Shown here one piece after another: positions 11,609 through 23,060 of a DNA stretch of 64,000 nucleotides. The stretch is from Oikopleura dioica (lineage: Eukaryota; Chordata; Appendicularia; Copelata; Oikopleuridae). The stretch's first letter is position 1, and every line of letters starts with the position of its first letter. The position numbers and the translations under genes were made by a program. The notes under the pieces are model-generated. The model searched no databases. It worked only from the letters and a program-made list of their open reading frames with translations, and was not told where the DNA came from. The DNA lies in the NCBI GenBank assembly GCA_907165135.1, contig OU015570.1:2631525-2695524 (forward strand). Reading direction: 5' to 3'.

Positions 11609-12519
11609 TGTAGAGGTTTTGCTACTGCAAGTTCCCGGTTGGTTGCTGGTAAATGCTGGTTGGTTGCTGCTAGTTGCTGGTTGGTTGCTGCTAGTTGCTG
11701 GTTGTTGCTGGTTGTTGTTGCTGGATAAAAAGAGAAGTTTTTGTTGTTTTGTTGGTTCTGGTTAGAATGATTTTATTGTGGCAGAAGTCGCCTTTATATA
11801 CAGTGAAAAGGGAAAATAAGAATGTTCGAGAAGCTTCTTAGAACAGTAATAGAATATTCAAGTAGCTTCTTAGACAGTAGAAGAACAATCGTGTATATTC
11901 TCCAAGGTGCTGTAATTGGTGAGTCAATGTGACTCATGCTGGATGGAATGTTCTAGCGGCTTATGCCAGGTGATGTAATGATGACTCATATCCAGGGTTG
12001 TCTCCCGCACGAGAGTCACCCGTAAAGTTGTCTCCCACACATCAAGGTAACCATTTATGACTCAATGCGTTGGAATGCAAGGTTTAGTGCTCACCATAGA
12101 TGGCGCTGTTGTGTGGCCACTAGAGGGCAGTAGAGAGCTATACCTGAGTGTCCACTAGGTGGCACTAGAGAGCTGACACCAGGTGGGGCGCGAGAGCCAA
12201 CACTAGATGGGGCGCGAGAGCCCTCGCTAGGTGGCGCTGTATTAAGTGAGCACTTACTCCGTAACGCTCTTGAGAGGTCTTGCGGTTGATCAGACCTTAT
12301 AGAAGTGATCTGGAGGTGAACCGGAAGTGAACCGGAAGTGACCGGAAGTGAACCGGAAGTAATCGGAACATTACCGGAAGTGACCGGAAGTTATCGGAAG
12401 TCACCGGAAGTGATCTGTATTGGTTCCCTGAGGTGCTAGGATGATTATGTAATGCGAAAAATAGGCTCCTGAGATTGTAAATAGCGTATTTGGGAGCATA
12501 CAGTAGGAAAACCACTACA
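11609..12519 (-). repeat. 5' LTR (911 bp)
   Basis: This is the upstream LTR for the minus-strand element, with the same CTCF-like (about 12092-12240) and CCGGAAGT (about 12312-12417) arrays as the 287-1197 copy. A candidate primer-binding site lies just left of 11609. Confidence 0.93.
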
Positions 12520-12826
12520 ACAACTCGTTAATTTTCTTCAATTTCAACGAAAAGATCATTTTGGAACCCTAGAAAACAGAAAAGAAGACAGCGCTGGATA
12601 CACACTTGCCGGTCGATACATTTCAGAATATGTCACAGACCCAGAGTTTGTCAAAGACTCTGAAAAAGTCACTGGCTCCAGAGCTTACCATCTTGTGAAG
12701 CTTCTCAAAGACGAAAACAATCAATGGGATGAACGCAAGCTTCTTTTCAAAAAAAAGACCGACTGTCGATGTTTGTTCCAGGATATTAAAAAAGAAAGAA
12801 GAGAAGAACCCATGTCCAACATGTAA
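12520..12826 (+). CDS. HGKG-motif gene, 3' part
   Basis: After the retrotransposon the frame of the 162-286 exon continues in phase (CTCGTTAATTTTC...) for about 100 codons to TAA at 12824-12826. Visible stretches include SAGYTLAGRYISEYV and SRAYHLVKLLKDENN; the tail is basic, with CRC and KKERREE. No domain is recognised. Removing the element and one ACAA copy restores the frame exactly, so the gene was probably intact when the retrotransposon landed. It is likely the C-terminal region of a mobile-element protein. Confidence 0.6.
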
Positions 12827-13029
12827 ACTCAACGCGTCCCTTCATTAGATACACCACGACCTTCAATAATTTATATTTTGTTCAAGTTTTATTTTCACTG
12901 AAAAAACACTACCTCTTTTATCTTCGCAAATCGAAGAATAACTCGTTATTTAGTAAAATTGACAGTTCAATACATCCCTTTCTGCCAAATTAAGATAAAA
13001 ATCGCATCAGTTATTTAAATATTTTGATT
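12827..13029. other. AT-rich 3' flank, no gene seen
   Basis: This stretch follows the stop of the HGKG-type gene and is AT-rich without a convincing frame. It is probably 3' untranslated sequence. Confidence 0.4.
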
Positions 13030-13033
13030 TTAA

Positions 13034-13737
13034 GGGTAGGGTCCCCGTACAGGCCCAAAGCAGCGAGACTCTCCTCCAAACCTATCAATGCTAGGAAGGC
13101 GTGTAATGGCTCAAATGAAAGTTCAATCTTAGATCTTCTGATTGACACGAGCTTTTTTCGGAAATCCAAGAGAAAAGTCACGTGCGGTTCGCTCAAAGTT
13201 GTCGTCTAAGCGAAAAATCGCGAAAATACCCAATATTCAGTGCGACTCTCCTCCAAAGTGAGCAAATTGCTTATGAAAATTGCATTATGAAAACCCCCTC
13301 GATTCTTCTGTAGGGTAAAGTTTGGACCCTAATCTTAAAAATGACACGAGCTTTTTTCAATTGGTCAAAATTTTCTATGTTAAAAATTTTAAAGTACGAA
13401 GGTACCCATTTTCCGTCCCTTAGGCTCCGTGAATTGCCTTGCGGGCATAGCCCAAAAGGCGCCGTTCTTATCGCAAATAGATGTCCTGAACGTGGGCTTT
13501 CCAAAAAGGTATCAGATGACACCCTAACATAACGACCGAAAATTGTAAAAATTTTAAAATTTCCGCTTTTTAGTCAAAATGCACTAATTTTCGCCATTTT
13601 CAATTGCAATTTGTGCGAAAATGGGTTGAGATAGAGAATATACTCATATGGAGTTTTCTGCTCAGAATTTAATGGAGATTCAGAAAAAGTGGTCAAAAAC
13701 CGATTCTGAGACTTGACCCTGTACGGGGACCCTACCC
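13034..13737. mobile_element. TTAA-flanked MITE, 704 bp
   Basis: Inverted termini GGGTAGGGTCCCCGTACAGG are present at both ends, flanked by TTAA (13030-13033 and 13738-13741). TTAA targets are typical of piggyBac and Kolobok; GGG-type ends favour Kolobok. Only short non-coding frames are visible inside. Confidence 0.85.
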
Positions 13738-13741
13738 TTAA

Positions 13742-14800
13742 GATGTAGGTCTTCAAAGAAGGGCCTAAAAATGGGTTGGCCAAATGGGCCACCGACTAAA
13801 AAGCGTCTTTCCGCTGGAAAGCGCTTGTCACAGCGTCCAAAGAAGGTAGGATTTTTTATTCTTCAAAAATGATTCAATTTGCCCTCAAAACCGATAATTT
13901 TGTTCTTAACCGGTTTTTAAACCGGCAACTACCGGACAAAGTACGTTGGATTGAACTTGAATTGATTTCAATTCAATTTTGGGAGAATAATTTTCTTATA
14001 AAACCGATAAAAAACCGATAAAAGTCCGAAATTCGAAAATCGGGCTCGATAAAAGAAAAGATCAGCTCAAGACGATTCTAAAAAGGTATGATACATCACA
14101 GGTCTAATGGAAACTTTTCCCGGAAAACGAAAAGCAAATCTGGCACATTAAATTGAAACTCCACCTAAGTTCCTGCTAAGTAAGCATACTACTTTTGGTT
14201 TTGACGTAAAAAAGTGTTTATTTGTGATTCTGGGGCAAGGCCAGAATGAGGGAAAATGGGCATGGTCAGGCACTTTTATAGGAGCGCTCGCTCACAAGTC
14301 TCACTTCGAGTTCGACTTTATTTCTAAGCTGCAGTTCCGAGTTGAGTGATGAGCTCGCGCTTCGCAGTTGGTGCTCGCGCTCACCCCTCAGCTTCGGATT
14401 CTGTGAGCTTGGCTCGACTCGAGCCGCTCGAGACTGGACTTTCGTTTTAGTAATCATAAGTTATGGACCATAACACAAGTTCGATTTTCTTCATTTCTGG
14501 CGAAGTTTCCCGAGAAAATCTTGAGAGGGGAGGGGGGTGAAGATTTTTGTTTATTCAAGTTGACTATCAACATTTGCTTTTCAAAATTTTTTTATTGGCA
14601 AAAAAGACATTTAAACCCATTTCGGCATTTAAACTCATCAAGAAATTTAAACCACTTTTGAATCAAAAATTTTTGACATTTAAACCCGTTGACCATTTAA
14701 ACCCAAACTTATTAATTGCGTTTAAATGTCTTATGGGTTTAAATGTCTAATGGGTATAAATGTCCCCCACTCCTCTTCGCGCGCCAGGTGCAAGCTAGGG
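13742..14800. other. Intergenic stretch with simple repeats and a possible small exon
   Basis: At about 13769-13843 a short basic reading frame (MGWPNGPPTKKRLSAGKR) ends at a GT donor; it could be an exon, but nothing downstream confirms it. Beyond it are ACCGATAAAA repeats (about 13890-14020), a GAGCTCG-rich patch (14280-14440) and a fold-back cluster of CATTTAAACCC / GGGTTTAAATG motifs (14606-14764). Confidence 0.4.
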
Positions 14801-14808
14801 AGGGGTAG

Positions 14809-15644
14809 TCCGCATTGCCAAGGATCCAATATGGTCCATATTCACGGCAGGTGAAGGCGCCAAGCCGAGGCAGGGAGATGCAACGTGACCACCGCCATGT
14901 GCTAACTCCCGCAGAGGCAGCACCTCGGCCCAACTCGACGGGTGTGAGGCCACTCAGCATGTGATGGCTGAGCTGATGTGCAAACATAATGAGCGAGTTG
15001 AGCTCATTAATCAGATCAAGCTCAACCCCCGGATGAGCTGCAAATTTGGAGATATGGAGGAAAAAAAAATTGAATTTTCTGAAAGTTTCCCCAGTAGGGT
15101 TTTTTGATGCGAGGAATCCGAATCTGAAGTCAAAAAAGACTTTTAATGTCTAGTTTTCACAGGGCAGTAATGTTCGCGAAATTTCCTGCCCAAAGTAAAA
15201 AAGCCCTCCAGGATCCAGAAAATACCTTCACGGGCAGGAAATTTCGCTAAAATTCCTGCCCGATGGAAGAATGCCCATCAAAATCCAATTAATACCTTCA
15301 CGGGCAGTAATTCTCGCGAAATTTCCTGCCCTTATAAAGGTATTTCCTAGATCCTGAGTGGCTTTTCTCTTTTGGGCAGGAAATCTCGCTAAGATTACTG
15401 CCCTTTGATAGATTGATACTTTGATCTCTTATCTTAATAACTTTCTATTGATGATTACAGACAGTCGCTTCAAATTACTTCCGCTAAAAGACAGATGGTT
15501 CAGCTGTCTGCCTCTTATAAAATCTATTCTTCTTTTTGATTTCTTCAAAAATTTTCAAAAATGTCTCAATATCAACGACTTATGGATTTACTTCCTGACG
15601 ACCTGCCGTGAATATGGACCATATTGGATCCTTGGCAATGCGGA
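14809..15644. repeat. Perfect 44 bp inverted repeat pair
   Basis: 14809-14852 and 15601-15644 are exact reverse complements, beginning TCCGCATTGCCAAGGATCCA. They enclose 748 bp including the fold-back MITE below. No target duplication is convincing, although CTAGGGA occurs just outside both arms. It may be the termini of a small DNA transposon. Confidence 0.7.
15161..15404. mobile_element. Fold-back MITE built of GGGCAG...CTGCCC palindromes
   Basis: Four imperfect about 30 bp palindromes of the form GGGCAG(T/G)AA..TTCGC..(A/G)AATT.CTGCCC occur at about 15162, 15233, 15301 and 15374. The outer two plus their inner flanks (CAGGATC...AAATACC) form inverted arms. No target duplication was identified. 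Confidence 0.65.
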
Positions 15645-15879
15645 CCCAGCCGCTAGGGACCGAACGCAAATCGGGGGTCAAAATTTTAAAATTGCTTGAA
15701 ATGAAAATTCACAATAGTAAATTGACTACGATTTTTTATCATTTTCCCCAAAAAATCGAAAGATAAAAAAATACTATTTCTAAAAATGAAAAATTTGTAT
15801 AGGTTTGCAGGGGTCCCTGGGTGCGCAAGCCTTTTAAAGGTTTCAAGAGCGAAAATGACTCATCATCATGGCGCGAGAA

Positions 15880-15958
15880 AAAATAACGAGACGGCGAGTA
15901 TCGATCCCGGAGCGCCAGCATGCCGGTTCATGACGCTACCAATGCGCCATAGATATCG
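15880..15958 (-). repeat. tRNA-like SINE relic
   Basis: On the minus strand an A-box-like TGGCGCATTGGTAGCG is followed about 30 nt later by a B-box-like GGGATCGATACTC. This fits a pol III promoter of a tRNA-derived SINE. I could not fold a clean cloverleaf. The hAT-type element at 15960 has inserted at its 5' edge. Confidence 0.5.
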
Positions 15959-15959
15959 T

Positions 15960-16848
15960 TAGGGTCCGGCATGATTAGGACCAAAAATTTAATTTCAATG
16001 AAACTTCAGGATTCCACTAATTCGACCCTAAGGAATTCAATTCCGTTCACTGATTCTCCCAAAAAACCCCCATTCAGCCCTTTTCAGGGCTTTAATGAAA
16101 TTTTAAACGGAGAGCCAAGTGCGCTCTGATTGGTCAGCTCCGCCGAGCGATTTTAATTACTGCCCGAATGATTCCCTTGGTGGCTCAAATGTTAGCGCTC
16201 TCGCTTGACAAGCAAGAGGTGGTGAGATCGAGTCACCTAAAATCAAATTTTTTTTCAGCGAATTTTCCTTCAATGAGAAGACCATTAAATGCACAGACAC
16301 ATTTGTTTGAGCAGAAATACAAGTTATTGAATAAATTTCGTTATTTGAAAAAAAACTTAATTGAAAGTTTTGTACTTACTGGACTTCAGTCACGTGTCAT
16401 CTTCGGAAATTTCATCCTTTTCCGGGCGAATACAGTACCCTCACCTAAGTTTAAGTGAGCGTGCTCCAGTTTTCTTTCGAGAGCAAGCTTGGAAAGCGTC
16501 CTCCGTGTCAGCCAATCAGAGCGCCCCGCTCTTTTCCCAGGAAAATCAAAATAAAGAGTAGGACTTTAAAATCAATTCACAAAAAAAGTCCAGTGAGTTA
16601 GAAGAAGCTAAAAAAGCAAAAATTATTATTTTTTTATAGTCTTTCTAAAATGACTAGGCCTGGATTTGTGAGCGACCTAGAACTCCAAAAAACCGAGAGA
16701 AATCGGCGATTTAGAAGATCTACCGGGCTTTAAGCGCCGGCATATTTTTCGCCGTATTCGAAAACCTAGGTAATCTTATGATATTATTGGGTTTTGTTGT
16801 TTATTTTGCCCTTTGAAAAATTGAGTCCTCCGATCGTGCCGGACCCTA
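15960..16848. mobile_element. hAT-type element, 889 bp
   Basis: Termini TAGGGTCCGGCATGAT on the left and the reverse complement TAGGGTCCGGCACGAT on the right are flanked by a perfect 8 bp duplication GATATCGT (15952-15959 and 16849-16856). It contains a second tRNA-like stretch (about 16168-16245: TGGCTCAAATGTTAGCG ... GAGATCGAGTCACC, then a T run) in plus orientation. No transposase frame is visible. Confidence 0.9.
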
Positions 16849-17008
16849 GATATCGTTCTGGGGCCTGAGAAACCTTATTGATAAACTAATATGGGAGTCT
16901 CTTTGTTACTCGATAAATCCCTGGTACTTCCGAGTCAGTAACTCGATGGTACGATTTGATCGGTAAAATGACGGCACCCCTGTAAACCTAAGCCGGCAAG
17001 GGTGCATC

Positions 17009-17312
17009 CAGGGATGTGGATCCGCAGCGCAAAATCCGCAAAACAGCGCAAAATGCGGGATTTTTCATTCTGCAGCGCAAAACAGCGCAAAATTAGTCCC
17101 AAAAATTTCCGCAATTTTTCCGCAAAATTGCGCGCAAAAGCGCATTTTGCGCGAAAATTCCACAAAATCTCAATACATTTGCAGTCCGCAAAATGCAATT
17201 TTGCGGGATTTAGCGGAGAATTTCTACATTTTTTTGATGTTAATTGTGAAGATTTCCGAATCCTCATTCATCATCGCATTCACAACTTCGGCGATAATTT
17301 GCGGAAAAAGTC
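17009..17312. mobile_element. Truncated CAGGG-ended element (GCGCAAAAT repeats)
   Basis: A left end CAGGGATGTGGATCCGCAG is followed by GCGCAAAAT/CCGCAAAA repeats in both orientations. The expected right terminus is missing: the sequence joins directly to an LTR fragment at 17313, suggesting a deletion junction. Confidence 0.45.
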
Positions 17313-17484
17313 AATTTATTTGGTCAGTGGCTAATTTGGAAAAATAGCTGCTCGTGGACTAGTGACAGCCGGTTATATAGTGAGCTCAAGTGCTCTTGAA
17401 AAGCGCCGCGCCCAGCTCGGGCGACTTCCTTCAAGTGCCAACTTGATTCATCGGGAAAATAAAGACAGTAAATCCCTATACTAT

Positions 17485-19194
17485 TGTTGTGGTTCACGAA
17501 AAAGCCGATCCTGATTCTATCTTGTTTTTATATTTTTCTCGCGCAACGTATTTATGCGGAGCGCGCTGCATTTTGACTCACTTCGTTCTCGCCCGCTCTA
17601 CGGAGCACTACAAAATATACCAGTTTTTACCTACGCTAGAACCTTGTTCAGTTTTTGCAGCTTATTCGAGAGCCAACATAAATGGTACCAGGACTACTAG
17701 AACCCTCCCCCTTCATCTAAAAAACTTCGATTTTTTATTGTTGGAATCTCGTCTACTCTTCGCTGGTAGAGAACGAACGTCACCTGGCCACCTCTGGACA
17801 TCCCCGCCGTTGTTTCCTTGCGCTCAACGTTGGCTACGACAGCAACCTCTCTCTAGCTGGTTTACTGTTAGCTGGCGCATAAATCAAACCGCGTACGCGC
17901 GTCACTCTTTACTCGTGTCGAGTTTTCGGCACATAAAGAGTGCCCTAAAAGGTAGTTCAACCGTCTGAGCCACTTACCTCGATTTTCTCGTGCTCAACGC
18001 CGTCAACGTCAGTTTCAACGCGTTCGACCTCCCTCAACTCCTTTCTCCGTTGACACATGGCAATCTCCCGCTAAAACCTCACATCTCCAACGGCACTCTG
18101 CATCAAAATCGCCAACGTCGATCTCACGAGCGATCTTCTCTCCATCTTCGAGTCTTGATCACACCGCCGCTAAAGTTCAACTCTAATCTCGCGAGAGATC
18201 TTCCCGCCATCTTCAACTTAACAATTTGACCTCTGCTCACTCCACCGACATGATTTTGATCGCCAAAACTCCAAAACAACTTCAATCTTTTCACCTCTTC
18301 CCCAATTCATATCAACGCTCTCAACTTCATATACTACTCATCTCTTCTCAACTCAACTCTCTGCTCGTCATCAGCTCGGGGGTACGATGCATCCTTCGCT
18401 CGCTTCTCCTGTCTCTCATCTCTACCCTGCGCTCGACTCAAGACGCACGAAACTCAGCTGATCGACTTCGCAGACTCTCAACTACAACTCCGACAATTAC
18501 TACGTCAACTACTTTGACAACTACAATCTCAACTTCTAAGCCCAGTTTTCGTCCTGGCACACCTCTCCTTCAAGCCCAGCACTCGCCCTGGCAACCAACT
18601 CAACCTCAACCAACTCTCACAAAGCCCAGCTCAAGCCCTGGCACTACTCAAACCTACCAAGACCAGCCCTAGTCCTGGCAACCCTCACTACTCTTCAAAC
18701 CCAGCTCTAGCCCTGGTACTACTCGCTACTCTCCCTCCTACATTTACAAGCCCAGCTACCGTCCTGGCAGTCCACACTTCTCTCAATCTCGCCGCTACCT
18801 GGCTTCTCTCTTCAACTCCAAATCCAGCTCTCGCCCTGGTAAATCTACACTTTCAACTCATCTTTAGTTCTTTTCTTCTACAATTTCACCCTGATCGCCT
18901 GCTTCTTCTCTTCCGAATCTCCGTGCTCGCGCTCAAAACCTGCGAAGCGCGTCCAGTCAACTCTACTCATCACCCTAGAATCATCATCGTCTGGGGGCTG
19001 TTGTGGTTCACGAAAAAGCCGATCCTGATTCTATCTTGTTTTCATGTTTTTCTCGCGCAACGTATTTATGCGGAGCGCGCTGCCACTTTTACTCACTTCG
19101 TTCTCGCCCGCTCTACGGAGCACTACAAAATATACCAGTTCTTTTTCCTACGCAAGACCGTGTTCAGTTTTTGCAGCTTATTCGAGAGCCAACA
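17485..19194 (+). mobile_element. TRIM-like mini-LTR element, 1.7 kb
   Basis: Short LTRs (17485-17678, 194 bp; 18999-19194, 196 bp) begin TGTTGTGGTTCAC and end GAGAGCCAACA. They are flanked by CTAT on both sides (17481-17484 and 19195-19198). Directly inside the left LTR is a primer-site-like TGGTACCAGGACTACTAG. The 1.3 kb interior is C-rich with repeated AGCCCAGC(T)..CCCTGGCA motifs (18540-18840) and has no gag or pol. It is a non-autonomous LTR element. Its PBS shares TGGTACCAG with the Gypsy element at 54.4 kb, a possible helper relationship (inference). Confidence 0.85.
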
Positions 19195-21143
19195 CTATCT
19201 CCCTCCTTCGTCAGAAAATAGCAGATTTGGGAGGAAGTGTTGTAGGATAAGGCCAGAGCGGCTTTGAACAGGCGAAAATCGAAACAGAAACGAAGGTATT
19301 AGGAGCTGGTTGAAGCCGAGCAATTGGCTCTTGACGCCAGGTCAATCAAAGTCAGGCCGAATTCGAGATAGAGCAACGCAGTAAGTGTCCAGTTGGGTTG
19401 GATTTGGTCGCATCGAGGCGATTTCCGCTCGATTGATTTCAAAATTTTCTTGGTTCTGGTGAAATGTTCTTGGTGGCATGTTATCCTTGCTTGCCAAAGC
19501 AATGTCGGATTATTTTCAACCCTTTATTTCCCTCTCCTCTGGGGTTTTCTATTTTACGTCGTATGAATTCACGACTTCTCCTTCGATCAAAGTTAGTCTC
19601 GTGGCGGTCCGAGCTGATTATGTATTACGAGGTTTCGCCGTTGATCTAAACGCATTTTTGTTCTTTTATTCGAGTTCTTTTCGCTCGTGAATTTTTTTTT
19701 TCAAAAACATATTATGGTCAACTCAGCCTTTCGTTGCCGACAATTTTCGTCATAAAATCAAATATAAATTTCGTGGAATCTGTCAATCAATTTAACATTA
19801 CTCCTTGTTATAACGATGGAGCCTTGTTAAGTTCGACCATGGTAGAGTTGGTGTTTCAAACGCAGCTCAACCAAAGTTCGCATTTCATTTACCGGTTATG
19901 CTCATTTTTCTGTGGAAGTCGTCAACTGCCAGTTGATGAGTGTCGGAAGCATTGAATGTTCCGCACCTGAATGCTCCAGTCTTTTCCGTGTCGACTGTAT
20001 TTTTTTTTTCTTAATTTCGGGTTCAATTGTGCCAGGACCCTAAGGAGTGAAGCAAACCGTTGTATTTGCTCGGTGACTTGCAGGTTATTCTAGGGTCATT
20101 ATCGATCTTTATCGCTTGCCAGGTGAGCCTATTGTTTCTCGGCGGGAGCCTGTTGGTAGGCAATATTTGAACTTGGCTGGCCCCTGGAGGCGCAGATTTC
20201 GGGTTTTCACTGTATATAAGGGTGGTGTCATGGGATGTGAAGGAAACTTGATTTACTCGCGGTTTTGGCAAGCAATTCGAAAAGGCGATATTTCTGAAAA
20301 GTTTTTAGACGAGCTAAAATTTTGAGCCGGCAGGGGCGGCCTCGAGCAACTTGTTGTTGAGTTTTGGAATAACTTGACAAGTCGGAAATTGAAATTCAGA
20401 AAGGGAGCTGCTCTCGTTTCGGAGACACGATTTTATTTCAAAAATTTATCAAGGGGCTTTTTAAAATTGAATTGATTTTCGCAAATCAGATATCTTGTAC
20501 TTATTTTAGTACCCTGAAGTGGTCGTGAATTTTTTTTTAAGAGAATGAGGCTCTGCCAAGATTTTGCCCGTATTTTCATCGCCGGGTCTCCTTTTGCTGA
20601 GCCGGAAGAACTTTAAGCTGCACTTCTTGCTTTTGACGGCAGCAGTAGCAAATCATATGCGCAAATTTCTGAGCGATTGCTGCGTAACAGTCCGAGGCTC
20701 AAGCCGAGGATAAGGATTCCGAGAAGGAATATTACAAAGAGCCATTTCATCATGGCGAATTGGCCCATCAGGGATTGCTGGTGGTTCAACACCAGCCGTT
20801 CCAAAATATCTTTAGGTCCGAATCTCATCTTGAAATAATTTTGTTTTCGAGGAACGGAACGGTTTTGCTTATCTACTTAAGGGGCGATATTTCAATAGTT
20901 TCAGTGTGTATTTTTTTCAGTTGTTCTCTTTCAGGGCGTTTATTCCCTAAATAGATGTCAATACGTTTTCCAATGCGAATACCGTCGGTGCGCTCTTTCC
21001 CCAAAGAGATGCATTGGATCTTACCTATAGACTATAGGCTATAGTTGATGCGTTTTCTCTCACGAAGGCTTGACCGCCGGTTCTGGCGTGGTTTCTCTGC
21101 CTGTCGTGCCGGTAATTTTACGTTTCATTCCGTTTAAGTGAAT
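19195..21143. other. 3' internal region of the decayed Gypsy copy, no intact frame
   Basis: Only short frames in all six phases are present. I see no RT, protease or env motif; the stretch is probably degenerate retroelement DNA. Confidence 0.45.
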
Positions 21144-21823
21144 TTAACGTACCTCGGATGCGCATCCTTCCTTTTCTTCGACGATTTGGGGAGTTGCGAC
21201 AGGCCGAATGTTGCTCCTGTGCGCAATAAATTGTCGTCTTGGGTAGAGATCAGACGCAAGAAGGTAAGTGTAAACGTCTAAACGCTTCGAGACTGTGAGC
21301 CGCCCTTTCCAGTTTCGAAAGAGCTTTGACTCCCCGGGGTCCCTTTGGCGTTTCATCAGCACAGTTGTCCGAGGACGGAGAACAGTTTTGTCTTCGGGTC
21401 GTACGTCCCGCGTCTCCTCCGCTGTCTGGGCTGTCTGAAGTGACAGCGCGCGGATCATCGCCCGACCTGCCTTGGCTATGAAAACAGCGTTGTTTTCAGG
21501 TACATCTTTCGTATCCTTGAGTACGCTTCTGACTTCGAAAATTCCAGTGGACAACCTGGCCGGGATAGTCCTAGGAACTTTTTCCAAGGCAAGTGGGAGA
21601 GGCATGGTAAATCGGTTGCAGCTTTCAACTCACTGCGGTTGTTTAGCCATACAAAGACGTCCAGGGGACCGGAAGCTGTGGGGACAGTAAAGGTAAGCTG
21701 CTCCCGTAACGCTCGGTCCTCCGTCTTGTCGACTGGTGCCTGGACTTCTAATATTGTCCCGTCCATTACTCGTTCAGCTTTCTTTACTTCGAATAGTCTG
21801 GTTAATTTCTTACGGAGGAGCAT
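21144..21823 (-). pseudogene. Integrase C-terminal remnant (frameshifted)
   Basis: Two overlapping minus-strand frames (21476-21823 and 21144-21605) join across a frameshift near 21600. The later part reads VLMKRQ ... KLFRNWKGRLTVSKRL and then RRQFIAHRSNIRPV, the layout of the GPY/F-type integrase tail of Gypsy-like elements. The catalytic core upstream is missing. Confidence 0.6.
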
Positions 21824-22379
21824 AATGCTTTCTCCGTCGATTTGTATCTTTCTCTGCGAGATTTTGATCGTTCTGTTCGTTAATGCCGGCAGCCCGATGA
21901 GAAAAGGTGTTTTGCATTGGTACTACTGTTTCCGTTGGTAGCGCGATTATAGTTTGTGGGTATCTTTGGCAAAGACGAGACTTCTGCGTCAGTGCGGACT
22001 TCTTTTCCTGCGCAATAGAGACGGACCCCTGAGGGTAAGGCAACTTCCTCTTTTTTCAGGTTTTCGAGAGCGAGTTTGCCAATTATTTTTGCCCGTAGTG
22101 TAACTGCTGTTTCCTCTGGACCCGTGTGTTTATTGACGACTTTTTCGTTGGGTAGCTTAACTCGGAGCGAATCGCTTCTCTCTTTTCTTTTTTAAGATTT
22201 GACGTCTTCTGTTTCCATTTTTAGTTAAAAATCCTTGATATTTGTTATTTGTTCAACTTTGATATTCTTATTTCAGTCGTTCAATATTTTCCAGTTCTTT
22301 TCACGGACTAACACATGTTCGCATTTCGCTTCATTTTGGGCGGAGATTTTCTTTTTAACGCATCTGTGGTTCATTGTTG

Positions 22380-23060
22380 TTTGTATGGTTTGAGTGTCAG
22401 TTTCAAAGACTTAACTCTCGCACTAATATCGGCATAATAGTGCGCTTGCTCAGCATTTGGCTGGTCGTTGGGTGATCACGACAATGCGGACTAGTTGGTT
22501 TCCGTGCCAGTCTTGCTTATGCTGGTCTTTTCTTTCGATTTTGTTTTTAATCGGGCACCTATGTGCTCACCTGTCTGCGTCGTTTGTGCGCAGCAGTTTA
22601 TAGAGTCGCTATTGTTGTTTCAACGGTTTGAGTGTCAGTTTCAAAGACTTAACTCTCGCACCGATATCGGCATAATAATGCGCTTGCTCAGCATTTGGCT
22701 GGTCGTTGGGTGATCGCGACAATGCGGACTAGTTGGTTTCCGTGCCAATCTTGTTTATGCTGGTCATTTCTTTCGATTTTGTTATTAATCGGGCACCTAT
22801 TGTGCTCACCTGTCTGCGTCGGTTTGTGCGCAGCAGTGTATAGAGTCGCTGTTGTTGTTTCTACGGTTTCAGTGTCAGTTGCAAAGACTTAACTCTCGCA
22901 CCGATATCGGCATATTAATGCGCTTGCTCAGCATTTGGCTGGTCGTTAGGTGATCACGACAATGCGGACTAGTTGGTTTCCGTGCCAGTCTTGCTTGTGC
23001 TGGTCGTTTCTTTCGATTTTTAATCGGGCACCTATTGTGCTTACCTGTCTGCGTCGTTTA
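22380..23060. repeat. Three tandem ~240 bp repeats in the retroelement leader
   Basis: Each unit contains AAGACTTAACTCTCGCAC, TCAGCATTTGGCTGGTCG, ATCG(G)GCACCTAT and CTGTCTGCGTCG in order. They lie just inside the primer-site-like sequence at about 23095. Reading frames in them are weak and look incidental. Confidence 0.8.

Larger units (their letters stand above)
287..12519 (-). mobile_element. Ty3/Gypsy-like LTR retrotransposon with two nested hAT-type insertions
   Basis: Direct repeats of 911 bp (287-1197 and 11609-12519) start TG and end CA on the plus strand, and are flanked by ACAA (283-286 and 12520-12523), a 4 bp target duplication. Coding is on the minus strand in the order gag, protease, RT, RNase H, integrase, the Ty3/Gypsy order. 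A purine tract (AAAAGGGGGAAGAATA on the minus strand) abuts the 3' LTR at 1198. A candidate primer site beginning TGGTGACTGAACC lies 3 nt inside the 5' LTR. Two hAT-type elements (3800-7166 and 10895-11389) are inserted in it, so the original element was about 8.4 kb. Equal LTR lengths suggest a recent insertion, yet pol carries a frameshift and a nonsense codon. Confidence 0.93.

Noticed and set aside
15160-15404. CRISPR array
   Set aside because: The palindromes alternate in orientation with similar internal spacers and lie in eukaryotic MITE-rich DNA; no cas gene.
17489-18672. Coding frames inside the TRIM-like element
   Set aside because: Ser/Leu/Pro-rich frames from C-rich repeats; no gag or pol motif and the size fits a non-coding interior.
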